The translations under genes were made by a program, and so were the position numbers. Shown here piece after piece: positions 57,965-64,000 of a stretch of 64,000 nucleotides of DNA. Origin of the DNA: Aestuariibius violaceus (lineage in GTDB: Bacteria > Pseudomonadota > Alphaproteobacteria > Rhodobacterales > Rhodobacteraceae); assembly GCF_040779325.2 (NCBI RefSeq), contig NZ_JBFONT020000009.1:46360-110359 (forward strand), given 5' to 3'. Each line of letters opens with the position of its first letter. Within the stretch, counting starts at the first letter, position 1. A model generated the notes under the pieces. It did not search any database and was not told the DNA's origin. It saw nothing but the letters and a program-made list of their open reading frames with translations.

Positions 57965-59440
57965 ATGTCCGACCAGACCGCGCCGCGCTGGCACGCCCAC
58001 CCCCTTGACGAGGACAAGCTCCGCGAAGAATGCGGTGTCTTTGGGATCATCGGCACCTCGGATGCCGCGAATTTCGTGGCCCTCGGTCTCCACGCCCTCC
58101 AGCATCGCGGGCAAGAGGCGGGCGGCATCGTCTCCTACGACCCGCAAGTGGGGTTCCAGTCCGCCCGCCGCTTCGGCTATGTCCGCGACACCTTCACCTC
58201 CGCCTCGCTGATGGAGGCGCTGCCGGGTTCGCTCGCCATCGGCCATGTCCGCTACTCCACCGCCGGATCGAAGGGGCAGACCGCGATCCGCGATGTCCAG
58301 CCCTTCTTCGGCGAGTTTTCGATGGGCGGGGCGGCCATCGCCCATAACGGCAACATCACCAATGCCGACGCGCTGCGCCGCGAGCTGATCGAACGCGGCT
58401 CGATCTTCCAGTCGTCCTCCGACAGCGAATGCATCATCCACCTGATGGCCCGCTCGCTCCAGCGCGACATCCCCTCCCGGATGGAGGATGCCCTGCGCCG
58501 CGTCGAAGGCGCCTTCTCGGTTGTCGCCATGACGCGCACCAAGCTCATCGGCGTGCGCGACCCCTTGGGCGTGCGCCCGCTGGTTCTCGGTAAACTCGGC
58601 GACAGTCACGTCCTGTCGTCCGAGACCTGCGCGCTCGATATCATCGGCGCCGAATTCATCCGCGAAATCGAACCGGGCGAAATGGTCGTGATCACCAAGG
58701 CCGGCATCGAAAGCCACCATCCCTTCCGGCCCAAGCGACCGCGCTTCTGTATCTTCGAACACGTCTATTTCAGCCGGCCCGACAGCATCCTCGGCGGCCG
58801 CTCCGTCTACGAGACGCGCGAGGCGATCGGCAAGGAACTGGCCAAGGAGGCCCCGGTCGAGGCCGACCTGGTCTGCCCGGTACCCGACAGTGGCACCCCC
58901 GCGGCCATCGGCTACGCCGCCCAAAGCGGCATTCCCTACGGCATGGGGATCATCCGCAACCAGTATATGGGCCGCACCTTCATCGAACCGACCGAGCAGA
59001 TCCGGAACATGGGCGTCCGCCTCAAGCTCAACGTCAACCGGGCGCTGATCCGCGGCAAGCGCGTCGTCCTCGTCGACGACAGCGTCGTGCGCGGCACGAC
59101 CAGCCAGAAGATCAAGGAAATGATCCTCGACGCCGGCGCGAAAGAGGTGCACTTCCGCATCGCCTCGCCCCCCACCGCCTGGCCCTGCTTCTACGGCGTC
59201 GACACGCCGAACCGCGAAAAACTCCTTGCCGCGACGATGAGCGAGGACGAAATGCGCGACCACCTCGGCGTCGATTCCCTGCGCTTCATCTCCCTTGACG
59301 GCCTCTACCGCGCCGTGGGCGAAGCCAAGGGCCGCGACCCGAACCATCCGCAATATTGCGACGCCTGCTTCTCCGGCGAATACCCGGTCGAACCCGCCGA
59401 CATGATCGAGAAAGGCTTCCGACTGAAAGCTGCCGAGTAA
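57965..59440 (+). CDS. purF: amidophosphoribosyltransferase
   Basis: 491 aa. The N-terminal nucleophile is Cys23 in EECGVFGIIG after an 11- to 22-residue propeptide; HRGQEAGGIVSYD, SSDSECIIHLMARS and the PRPP loop VVLVDDSVVRGTTSQK are complete, and late cysteines (CDACFSGEYP) suggest the Fe-S-containing class. It makes phosphoribosylamine, the first step of purine synthesis. Confidence 0.97.
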   Translation: MSDQTAPRWHAHPLDEDKLREECGVFGIIGTSDAANFVALGLHALQHRGQEAGGIVSYDPQVGFQSARRFGYVRDTFTSASLMEALPGSLAIGHVRYSTAGSKGQTAIRDVQPFFGEFSMGGAAIAHNGNITNADALRRELIERGSIFQSSSDSECIIHLMARSLQRDIPSRMEDALRRVEGAFSVVAMTRTKLIGVRDPLGVRPLVLGKLGDSHVLSSETCALDIIGAEFIREIEPGEMVVITKAGIESHHPFRPKRPRFCIFEHVYFSRPDSILGGRSVYETREAIGKELAKEAPVEADLVCPVPDSGTPAAIGYAAQSGIPYGMGIIRNQYMGRTFIEPTEQIRNMGVRLKLNVNRALIRGKRVVLVDDSVVRGTTSQKIKEMILDAGAKEVHFRIASPPTAWPCFYGVDTPNREKLLAATMSEDEMRDHLGVDSLRFISLDGLYRAVGEAKGRDPNHPQYCDACFSGEYPVEPADMIEKGFRLKAAE

Positions 59441-59454
59441 CAGGAGCGCACGCG

Positions 59455-60017
59455 ATGAATAACGTCTTCGTTCTCTGCACCGGCCACTGCGGCTCCACGC
59501 CACTGGCTCGGGCGTGCCTACACATGCCGAACTTACCGCCGGGCGCGAGGCGCGATCCCACCCGACCGGCGCGGCCCGCTTCGACTACCCCAAAGGGCAG
59601 ATCGAGGTCGACAACCGCCTCAGTTGGCTCCTCGGCAGGCTCGACAGCCATGACGGTGCCGCTCCCCTTTAGGTCCACCTGACACGCAACCGGGATCAGG
59701 TCGCACAATCTTTCTTCGAGCGTCGGAACAGGCGCATCGCCAATGCCTCCAAGTCCGATATTCCCCGGCTTTCGGGTGCGAGGTACCAATCCGCCACCGC
59801 AATGGATTTCTGCTACGACCTGATCGATAGGGTGACAGCCAATATCGAAAGCTTTCTTGCGGACAAACCGAACCAGACGGCCTTCGAACCTGAAAAGGCC
59901 TTGGACCACCGCGCGGAGCTTTGGTCACGCATCGGTGCCCAAGGCGACTGCGTCAAAGCGCTGGCAGAGTTCAATATCCGTCACAACGCCACCGGGCCAG
60001 CCCAGACGCAAGCCTGA
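59455..60017 (+). pseudogene. decayed sulfotransferase-like gene
   Basis: The start MNNVFVLCTGHCGSTPLARAC (59455 on) has the GxxGST-type PAPS loop. Near 59518-59523 the reading frame shifts; the continuation HAELTAGREARSHPTGAARF, DYPKGQIEVDNRLSWLLGRL is in another frame, runs to TAG at 59670-59672, and resumes in that same frame as VHLTRNRDQVAQSFFERR to TGA at 60015-60017. A TAC to TAG change would restore the usual YVHLTR. At least two lesions make it a pseudogene. Confidence 0.75.
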
Positions 60018-60188
60018 CAGCCGTCTTCAGGTTCGCCCGTCCGAGCACCTCAGAACGTTTGGTCAGACGTCAATCTAAGCACCAAAACAATCGGGGTGAG
60101 CGTAGTCCTGCCGCCCCGAAACGACGTCGCGGCACGGGACTTTTCAAGCCCCCGCCGCCATGGCATCGACAAGCTCCACTCACACCTC

Positions 60189-60503
60189 ATGAGCCGGGCA
60201 TATCTTCCAATTTCGAAGACAGTCGCCCGGTCGGAGCAACTGACTTTGACAACCACGACACCTCCCAGGGTTGCGCGGAGCGCCACCACATCTGTCCGCA
60301 TTTCCCGCCGTGATCTGACACTGCTTGGCACATCGGGCGGGTCCGCCAGCCCGCAGGCGCTTCTGCGCCGTCCGGGCGGTCGCACCTTCACCGTCCGCCG
60401 CGGCGACCGCATCGGTCAGGATATCGTCGCCGCAATCGAACCGGGCCGCGTGATCCTTCAGCGCAATGGGCGCACCGTCGAACTGACGACCCCCGGGCCA
60501 TGA
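60189..60503 (+). CDS. orphan PilP/GspC-like domain protein, possibly truncated
   Basis: 104 aa. Residues ~35-104 (ISRRDLTLLGTSGG, ALLRRPGGRTFTVRRGDRIG, IVAAIEPGRVILQRNGRTVE) match the small beta domain that ends PilP-like proteins and similar tails in Rhodobacterales. There is no signal peptide or membrane helix, and the ribosome-binding site before ATG 60189 is poor; upstream in-frame codons reach a GTG at 60096. It may be the last domain of a gene whose front part was lost. Confidence 0.45.
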   Translation: MSRAYLPISKTVARSEQLTLTTTTPPRVARSATTSVRISRRDLTLLGTSGGSASPQALLRRPGGRTFTVRRGDRIGQDIVAAIEPGRVILQRNGRTVELTTPGP

Positions 60504-60594
60504 CGCAGACGGGCTGGCGAATTGCGTTCTATCAAAGAGTTGCGGATGGGAACCGCTACTCTGCGGGAAAGATCACGTTGCGGAGGTTCCCGTC

Positions 60595-60735
60595 ATGACA
60601 CGCCTTGCGTCTCTCGCCCTTATCGTCCTGCTTGCCGCCTGCGCGCAACCGGAAGAGCAGTATCCGATCTCCGGCGAGCAATGCGGCCCGGAGGATGCCG
60701 TGCAGGATCTGCGCCCGCCGAACTGCCTGCCCTGA
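60595..60735 (+). CDS. small lipoprotein (46 aa)
   Basis: ATG at 60595 follows GGAGG by eight bases. Signal TRLASLALIVLLAAC has a clear lipobox LAAC (Cys16). The mature 31 residues include two more cysteines (GEQCGPEDAV and PPNCLP) that could form a disulfide. Function unknown; 56 bp before the SDR gene. Confidence 0.7.
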   Translation: MTRLASLALIVLLAACAQPEEQYPISGEQCGPEDAVQDLRPPNCLP

Positions 60736-60791
60736 GCGCTGTGTCGCCGCCTGTCATTGACGCCACAACCCGCCGCGGCTAATCCGCCGCG

Positions 60792-61442
60792 ATGACCGAC
60801 CGCACCGCCCTAATCACCGGCGCCTCGCGCGGCCTCGGCGCCGCCCTGGCCGAGGCGCTGGCCCCCGGCTATCACATCATCGCCGTCGCCCGAACCACCG
60901 GCGCGCTGGAAGAGCTTGACGACCGCATCAAGGCCAAAGGCGGCGCGGCGACGCTTGCTCCGATGGACGTCGCCCTGCCAGAAGCCATGCAGCAGCTCTG
61001 CCGGTCCATCTACGACCGCTGGGGCGGGCTTGACCTGTGGCTTCATACGGCCGCCCATGCAGCGCCCCTCTCGGTCACGAGCCATGCGGCCGAAAAGGAC
61101 CTCACCAAAAGCATCGATGTCAACGTCACGGCAACCGGGCGACTGATCCCCTATGTCGCCCCGCTCCTCGGCCAGTCGGGGCGCGCAGTCTTCTTCGACG
61201 ACCCCCATGCGGGCGAGAAGTTCTTCTCCCATTACGGAGCGACCAAAGCCGCCCAGATCGCCTTCGCCCGCTCCTGGCAGGCCGAGACGGCCCGCACCGG
61301 CCCCCACATCGATATCGTGGAACCACGCCCCATGCCCACAGCCATCCGCGCCCGGTTCTTCCCGGGCGAAGATCGTACGGCGTTGACACCGTGCCAGGAG
61401 GAGGCGCAAAGGATCGTCGGCGCGCTCGGTTTGGCGGATTGA
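60792..61442 (+). CDS. short-chain dehydrogenase/reductase
   Basis: 216 aa. NAD(P)-binding TGASRGLGAALAEAL and catalytic YGATK (Tyr with Lys four later); the usual catalytic Ser lies in a variant FFDDPHAGEKFFSHYG stretch, and the NNAG motif reads HTAAH. Substrate unknown. The non-standard active-site surroundings make dehydrogenase activity less certain than the fold. Confidence 0.85.
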   Translation: MTDRTALITGASRGLGAALAEALAPGYHIIAVARTTGALEELDDRIKAKGGAATLAPMDVALPEAMQQLCRSIYDRWGGLDLWLHTAAHAAPLSVTSHAAEKDLTKSIDVNVTATGRLIPYVAPLLGQSGRAVFFDDPHAGEKFFSHYGATKAAQIAFARSWQAETARTGPHIDIVEPRPMPTAIRARFFPGEDRTALTPCQEEAQRIVGALGLAD

Positions 61443-61473
61443 ACGCGCTAGAGACCTCACAGTCCGGAGGTGA

Positions 61474-61551
61474 AAAATCCTTCTAGAAGGATTTTAAAGC
61501 CAAATTCTTCTAGAAGAATTTGCCCTTTCAGAATTTTCTAGAAAATTCTGA
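61474..61551. repeat. three consecutive perfect palindromes centred on TCTAGA
   Basis: Palindrome 1 (61474-61495, arms AAAATCCTTCT/AGAAGGATTTT), palindrome 2 (61501-61522, arms CAAATTCTTCT/AGAAGAATTTG) and palindrome 3 (61528-61551, arms TCAGAATTTTCT/AGAAAATTCTGA) are 22, 22 and 24 bp long. Centres are 27 and 28 bp apart. Only the TTCTAGAA core is common; arms differ but remain perfectly complementary. The cluster begins 31 bp after the SDR stop and lies 125 bp before surE. Confidence 0.9.
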
Positions 61552-61676
61552 CCGCAGAACGCCTACCAACAGCGCCACCCTCCACCCGGCATTCCTGCCG
61601 ATTTTCAACCTCATCTTGCCGCTCACGCACCCTTGGGCTAACCCCTCTCCGACCCCCTGGCGGCGAGACAAACCCC

Positions 61677-62462
61677 ATGCGCATCCTTGTGACCAATGAC
61701 GACGGCATCAACGCCCCCGGCCTCAAGGTGCTGGAGGCTATCGCGGCCGACATCGCGGGCGACAGCGGCGAGGTCTGGACCGTCGCCCCCGCCTTCGAAC
61801 AATCGGGTGTCGCCCACAAGATCAGCTACACCCACCCTTTCCTGATGTCCCAGATGTCAGAACGGCGCTACGCCGCCGAAGGCAGCCCCGCCGATTGCGT
61901 CCTTGCCGGCCTTTACGAGGTGATGGCGGACGCCAAGCCCGATCTCGTCCTCTCCGGCGTCAATCGCGGCAACAATTCGGGCGAGAACGCACTCTATTCC
62001 GGCACTCTCGGCGGCGCGATGGAAGGCGCCCTCCACGGCATCCCGTCGATCGCGCTCTCCCAGTTCTACGGGCCGAAGAACGCGCGCCTCGATGACCCGT
62101 TCGAGGCGTCCCGCCAGCACGGGGCCGACACGGTCCGCCGCATTCTCGACACGACCCCGGAGGAGCAGGAAGACTATCGCCTCTTCTACAACGTCAACTT
62201 CCCGCCCGTTCCCGCCGCCGATGTCCTCGGCCTCAAGGCCGCGGCGCAGGGCTACCGACGCGGCATCTCCTTCGGCCTCGAACCCCATCTCTCCCCCTCG
62301 GGGCGCAAGTTCCTCTGGATCAAGGGCGGCCAGCAGAACATCACCTCCGCCCCCGGCACCGACGTCGCCGTCAATCTCGATGGCTACATCTCGGTCACGC
62401 CGATGCGCGCCGACCTCACCTGCACCCGCACGCTGGAGGATTTCTCCCGTGCCTTCGGCTGA
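61677..62462 (+). CDS. surE: 5'/3'-nucleotidase SurE
   Basis: 261 aa. MRILVTNDDGINAPGL with the metal aspartates, SGVNRGNNSGENALYSGTLG and the C-terminal VNLDGYISVTPMRADLTC are SurE hallmarks. It removes phosphate from nucleoside monophosphates. It heads the classical surE-pcm-nlpD cluster; pcm begins nine bases after its stop. Confidence 0.97.
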   Translation: MRILVTNDDGINAPGLKVLEAIAADIAGDSGEVWTVAPAFEQSGVAHKISYTHPFLMSQMSERRYAAEGSPADCVLAGLYEVMADAKPDLVLSGVNRGNNSGENALYSGTLGGAMEGALHGIPSIALSQFYGPKNARLDDPFEASRQHGADTVRRILDTTPEEQEDYRLFYNVNFPPVPAADVLGLKAAAQGYRRGISFGLEPHLSPSGRKFLWIKGGQQNITSAPGTDVAVNLDGYISVTPMRADLTCTRTLEDFSRAFG

Positions 62463-62471
62463 GAACCAGCG

Positions 62472-63116
62472 GTGACAAGCGACGACGCCACCCGCAAGAT
62501 GCAGTTCCTCTACACGCTGCGCTCCCGCGGCGTGACCGACAAGCGCGTGCTGACGGCCATGGAAAAGATCGACCGCGCGCCGTTCGTCACGGATACCTTC
62601 TCGGACCGCGCCTATGACGACACGCCGCTGCCGATCGCCTGCGGCCAGACGATCAGTCAGCCGACGATCGTGGGCCTCATGACCCAGGCGCTCGAGATCG
62701 AACCGCGCCACAAGGTGCTCGAAATCGGGACCGGCTCCGGCTATCAGGCCGCGATCCTCAGCCAGCTCGCCCGCCGCGTCTACACGATCGACCGCCATCC
62801 CCGGCTCGTCCGCGCTGCCCGCAAGCTTTTCGAAGGGATGGATCTGACCAACATCACGGCGATTTCCGGCGATGGCAGCTTCGGGCTGCCCGAACAGGCC
62901 CCCTTCGACCGGATTCTCGTCACGGCAGCCGCGGAAGACCCCCCAGGTCCGCTCTTGGCGCAACTCGCCGTTGGCGGTATCATGGTCCTGCCGGTGGGAC
63001 AGTCCGACACGGTCCAGAGCCTCATTCGCGTGCGCCGCACCGAAGACGGGCTGGATTACGAGGAACTGCTGCCCGTCCGGTTCGTCCCGCTCATCGAAGG
63101 GCTGGGACAAGAGTAG
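62472..63116 (+). CDS. pcm: protein-L-isoaspartate O-methyltransferase
   Basis: 214 aa. DTPLPIACGQTISQPTIVGL, the SAM loop VLEIGTGSGYQAAIL and RVYTIDRHPRLVRAARK are diagnostic. It repairs isoaspartyl residues in damaged proteins. The GTG start at 62472 follows surE closely, so co-translation is likely. Confidence 0.96.
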   Translation: MTSDDATRKMQFLYTLRSRGVTDKRVLTAMEKIDRAPFVTDTFSDRAYDDTPLPIACGQTISQPTIVGLMTQALEIEPRHKVLEIGTGSGYQAAILSQLARRVYTIDRHPRLVRAARKLFEGMDLTNITAISGDGSFGLPEQAPFDRILVTAAAEDPPGPLLAQLAVGGIMVLPVGQSDTVQSLIRVRRTEDGLDYEELLPVRFVPLIEGLGQE

Positions 63117-63129
63117 AGCGGTATCAGGA

Positions 63130-63145
63130 GCCCGGAAAACCGGGC
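63130..63145 (+). other. small hairpin between pcm and the nlpD-like gene
   Basis: GCCCGG-AAAA-CCGGGC, a 6-bp perfect stem 13 bp after the pcm stop, without a T tract. It may protect or attenuate the transcript. Confidence 0.35.
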
Positions 63146-63175
63146 CCGAATGGACAGATTGAGGCGGACGGACCC

Positions 63176-64000
63176 ATGACGGCACTCTCCCCCATGCGTA
63201 TGCTCGGCTGCGCGGCTTCGCTTCTGGCGCTGACAGCCTGCAACGAACCCCTGGATTTTGATCTCCGAAGCATCGGCAACGGCTTCGACACGACCAACTC
63301 GGTCCAGACGCTGGCCCCCCGGCCCGAACCCGACAATCGCGGCGTCATCTCCTATCCCGGCTATCAGGTCGCCATCGCCCAGCGCGGCGACACGGTGGAA
63401 GAGCTTTCGCGCCGCCTGCGCGTCGATGCCCGCGAGGTCGCCCGCTTCAACGGCCTGGCCCCGAACGACCGCCTGCGGGCAGGAGAGGTCGTGGCCCTGC
63501 CCACCCGCGTCGCCGAACCTTCGCCCTCGACCGGCGCCATCGGCACCGGCCCGATCCAGCCGCCCTCGGTCGACGTCACGACACTGGCGGGCGACGCGAT
63601 CGACCGCGCCGCACCCGATACGCCCGCGCCTGCCGCGGCGCAGCCCCAGACCGGCTTTCAGCCGACCCGCCACCGGGTCGCGTCGGGTGAGACGGCCTTC
63701 TCCATCTCGCGCCTCTACAATGTCCCGATCCAGAGCCTTGCCGAATGGAACGCCCTCGGCAACGATTTCGCCATCCGCGAAGGCCAGATCCTTCTGATCC
63801 CGGTCGGCGCCCGCGAAGCCCCGTCCGAGACGACGGCCCCCGGCACAGGCTCCCCCCCCCCCGGCCCCCCCCGCCCCTCCCCCCCCCCCCCCCGGGGGGG
63901 CCCCGGGGGTCTGGGCCCCCCGCCCCCGCCCCCCCCCCTTTTTTCCCCCCCCCCCCGGTTCCCCGTTAAAAGGCTTCGTGGGATTTCGCGGGATTCCGTT
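63176..64000 (+). CDS. NlpD-like LysM lipoprotein, 3' end missing
   Basis: Open from ATG 63176 to the window end. A lipobox LTAC (Cys22, after LGCAASLLALTAC) anchors it. Two LysM domains bind peptidoglycan: YQVAIAQRGDTVEELSRRLR (~60-108) and HRVASGETAFSISRLYNVPI (~165-211). The M23 peptidase domain expected in NlpD homologues would lie beyond the window. Position after surE and pcm supports the call. From about 63850 the bases are homopolymer-rich and the translation there should not be trusted. Confidence 0.85.
   Translation, partial: MTALSPMRMLGCAASLLALTACNEPLDFDLRSIGNGFDTTNSVQTLAPRPEPDNRGVISYPGYQVAIAQRGDTVEELSRRLRVDAREVARFNGLAPNDRLRAGEVVALPTRVAEPSPSTGAIGTGPIQPPSVDVTTLAGDAIDRAAPDTPAPAAAQPQTGFQPTRHRVASGETAFSISRLYNVPIQSLAEWNALGNDFAIREGQILLIPVGAREAPSETTAPGTGSPPPGPPRPSPPPPRGGPGGLGPPPPPPPLFSPPPRFPVKRLRGISRDSV

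Noticed and set aside
61474..61551. CRISPR-like reading of the three regularly spaced palindromes
   Set aside because: Units differ outside the 8-bp core, spacers are only 5 bases long, and no cas genes are near.
1..64000. tRNA, rRNA and riboswitch candidates
   Set aside because: No cloverleaf with a GGTTCRANYC-type arm, no rRNA-like conserved block and no recognisable aptamer core (for example before ilvC, glyQ or carA) was found by eye; a covariance-model scan would be decisive.

Overview
The window is about 65% GC, densely coded, and carries a gene set typical of Alphaproteobacteria, most probably the Rhodobacteraceae (Roseobacter group). Pointers are the ctaD-DUF2244 pair, the folB-folP-glmM cluster with a long FolB, glyQ and glyS separated by a small membrane-protein gene, TRAP transporters, an OlsB-type ornithine-lipid acyltransferase and many Tat or lipoprotein signals. 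The assignment comes from family resemblance, not from a database search. No rRNA, tRNA, CRISPR array or replication origin was seen.

Layout. 1-6.8 kb: an MmyB-like regulator (5' end cut off), a TetR regulator behind a perfect 18-bp palindrome, and a tightly coupled operon for import and breakdown of an unidentified organic acid (TRAP dctPQM, a cyclase/formamidase-like hydrolase, a fumarylacetoacetate-hydrolase-family enzyme, an OsmC protein). 6.8-7.3 kb: a gene-free stretch with a decayed IS3-type element just upstream of ctaD. 7.3-19.6 kb: core metabolism and envelope (ctaD, DUF2244, glycosyltransferases, YqeY, carA, GntR regulator, pyrimidine nucleotidase, UbiH-like hydroxylase, ilvC, DMT exporter). 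19.7-30.3 kb, mostly minus strand: a 50-aa membrane protein, glmM, folP, folB, a cell-wall hydrolase, a PPDK-like enzyme, glyS, a small membrane protein and glyQ. 30.5-38.4 kb: a SPOR/peptidoglycan-binding protein with a catalytically dead protease domain, trkH, an esterase, YceI, two DXD glycosyltransferases, two tandem tiny lipoproteins and a DksA-type protein.

38.4-43.5 kb is a patchwork of accessory genes around lepA: short tandem repeats, an AT-rich orphan membrane gene, a DUF4160/DUF2442 pair, a phd-doc toxin-antitoxin pair and a B12-binding regulator-like protein. 43.6-49 kb holds phoX with a plausible Pho box, an MFS exporter, and an arginase-family gene interrupted by one in-frame stop and bracketed by diverged direct repeats. 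49-57.7 kb: ABC-F ATPase, olsB, msrB, a fatty-acid-hydroxylase-type membrane enzyme, alr, a coiled-coil membrane protein, a PqiA-type protein, radA, cvpA. 58-64 kb: purF, a decayed sulfotransferase-like gene, a PilP-like orphan domain, a small lipoprotein, an SDR, then surE-pcm-nlpD-like. The last ~150 bases are homopolymer-rich and look like poor contig-end sequence.

The most distinctive structural signal is a set of palindromic intergenic elements. Three copies of a nested hairpin built on TCCAGTGGA and two copies of a double-hairpin element occur only in gaps between convergent genes. A separate cluster of three consecutive perfect palindromes, each centred on TCTAGA, lies between the SDR gene and surE. 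Arms differ between copies but remain complementary, so the folded form rather than the exact sequence appears to be kept.
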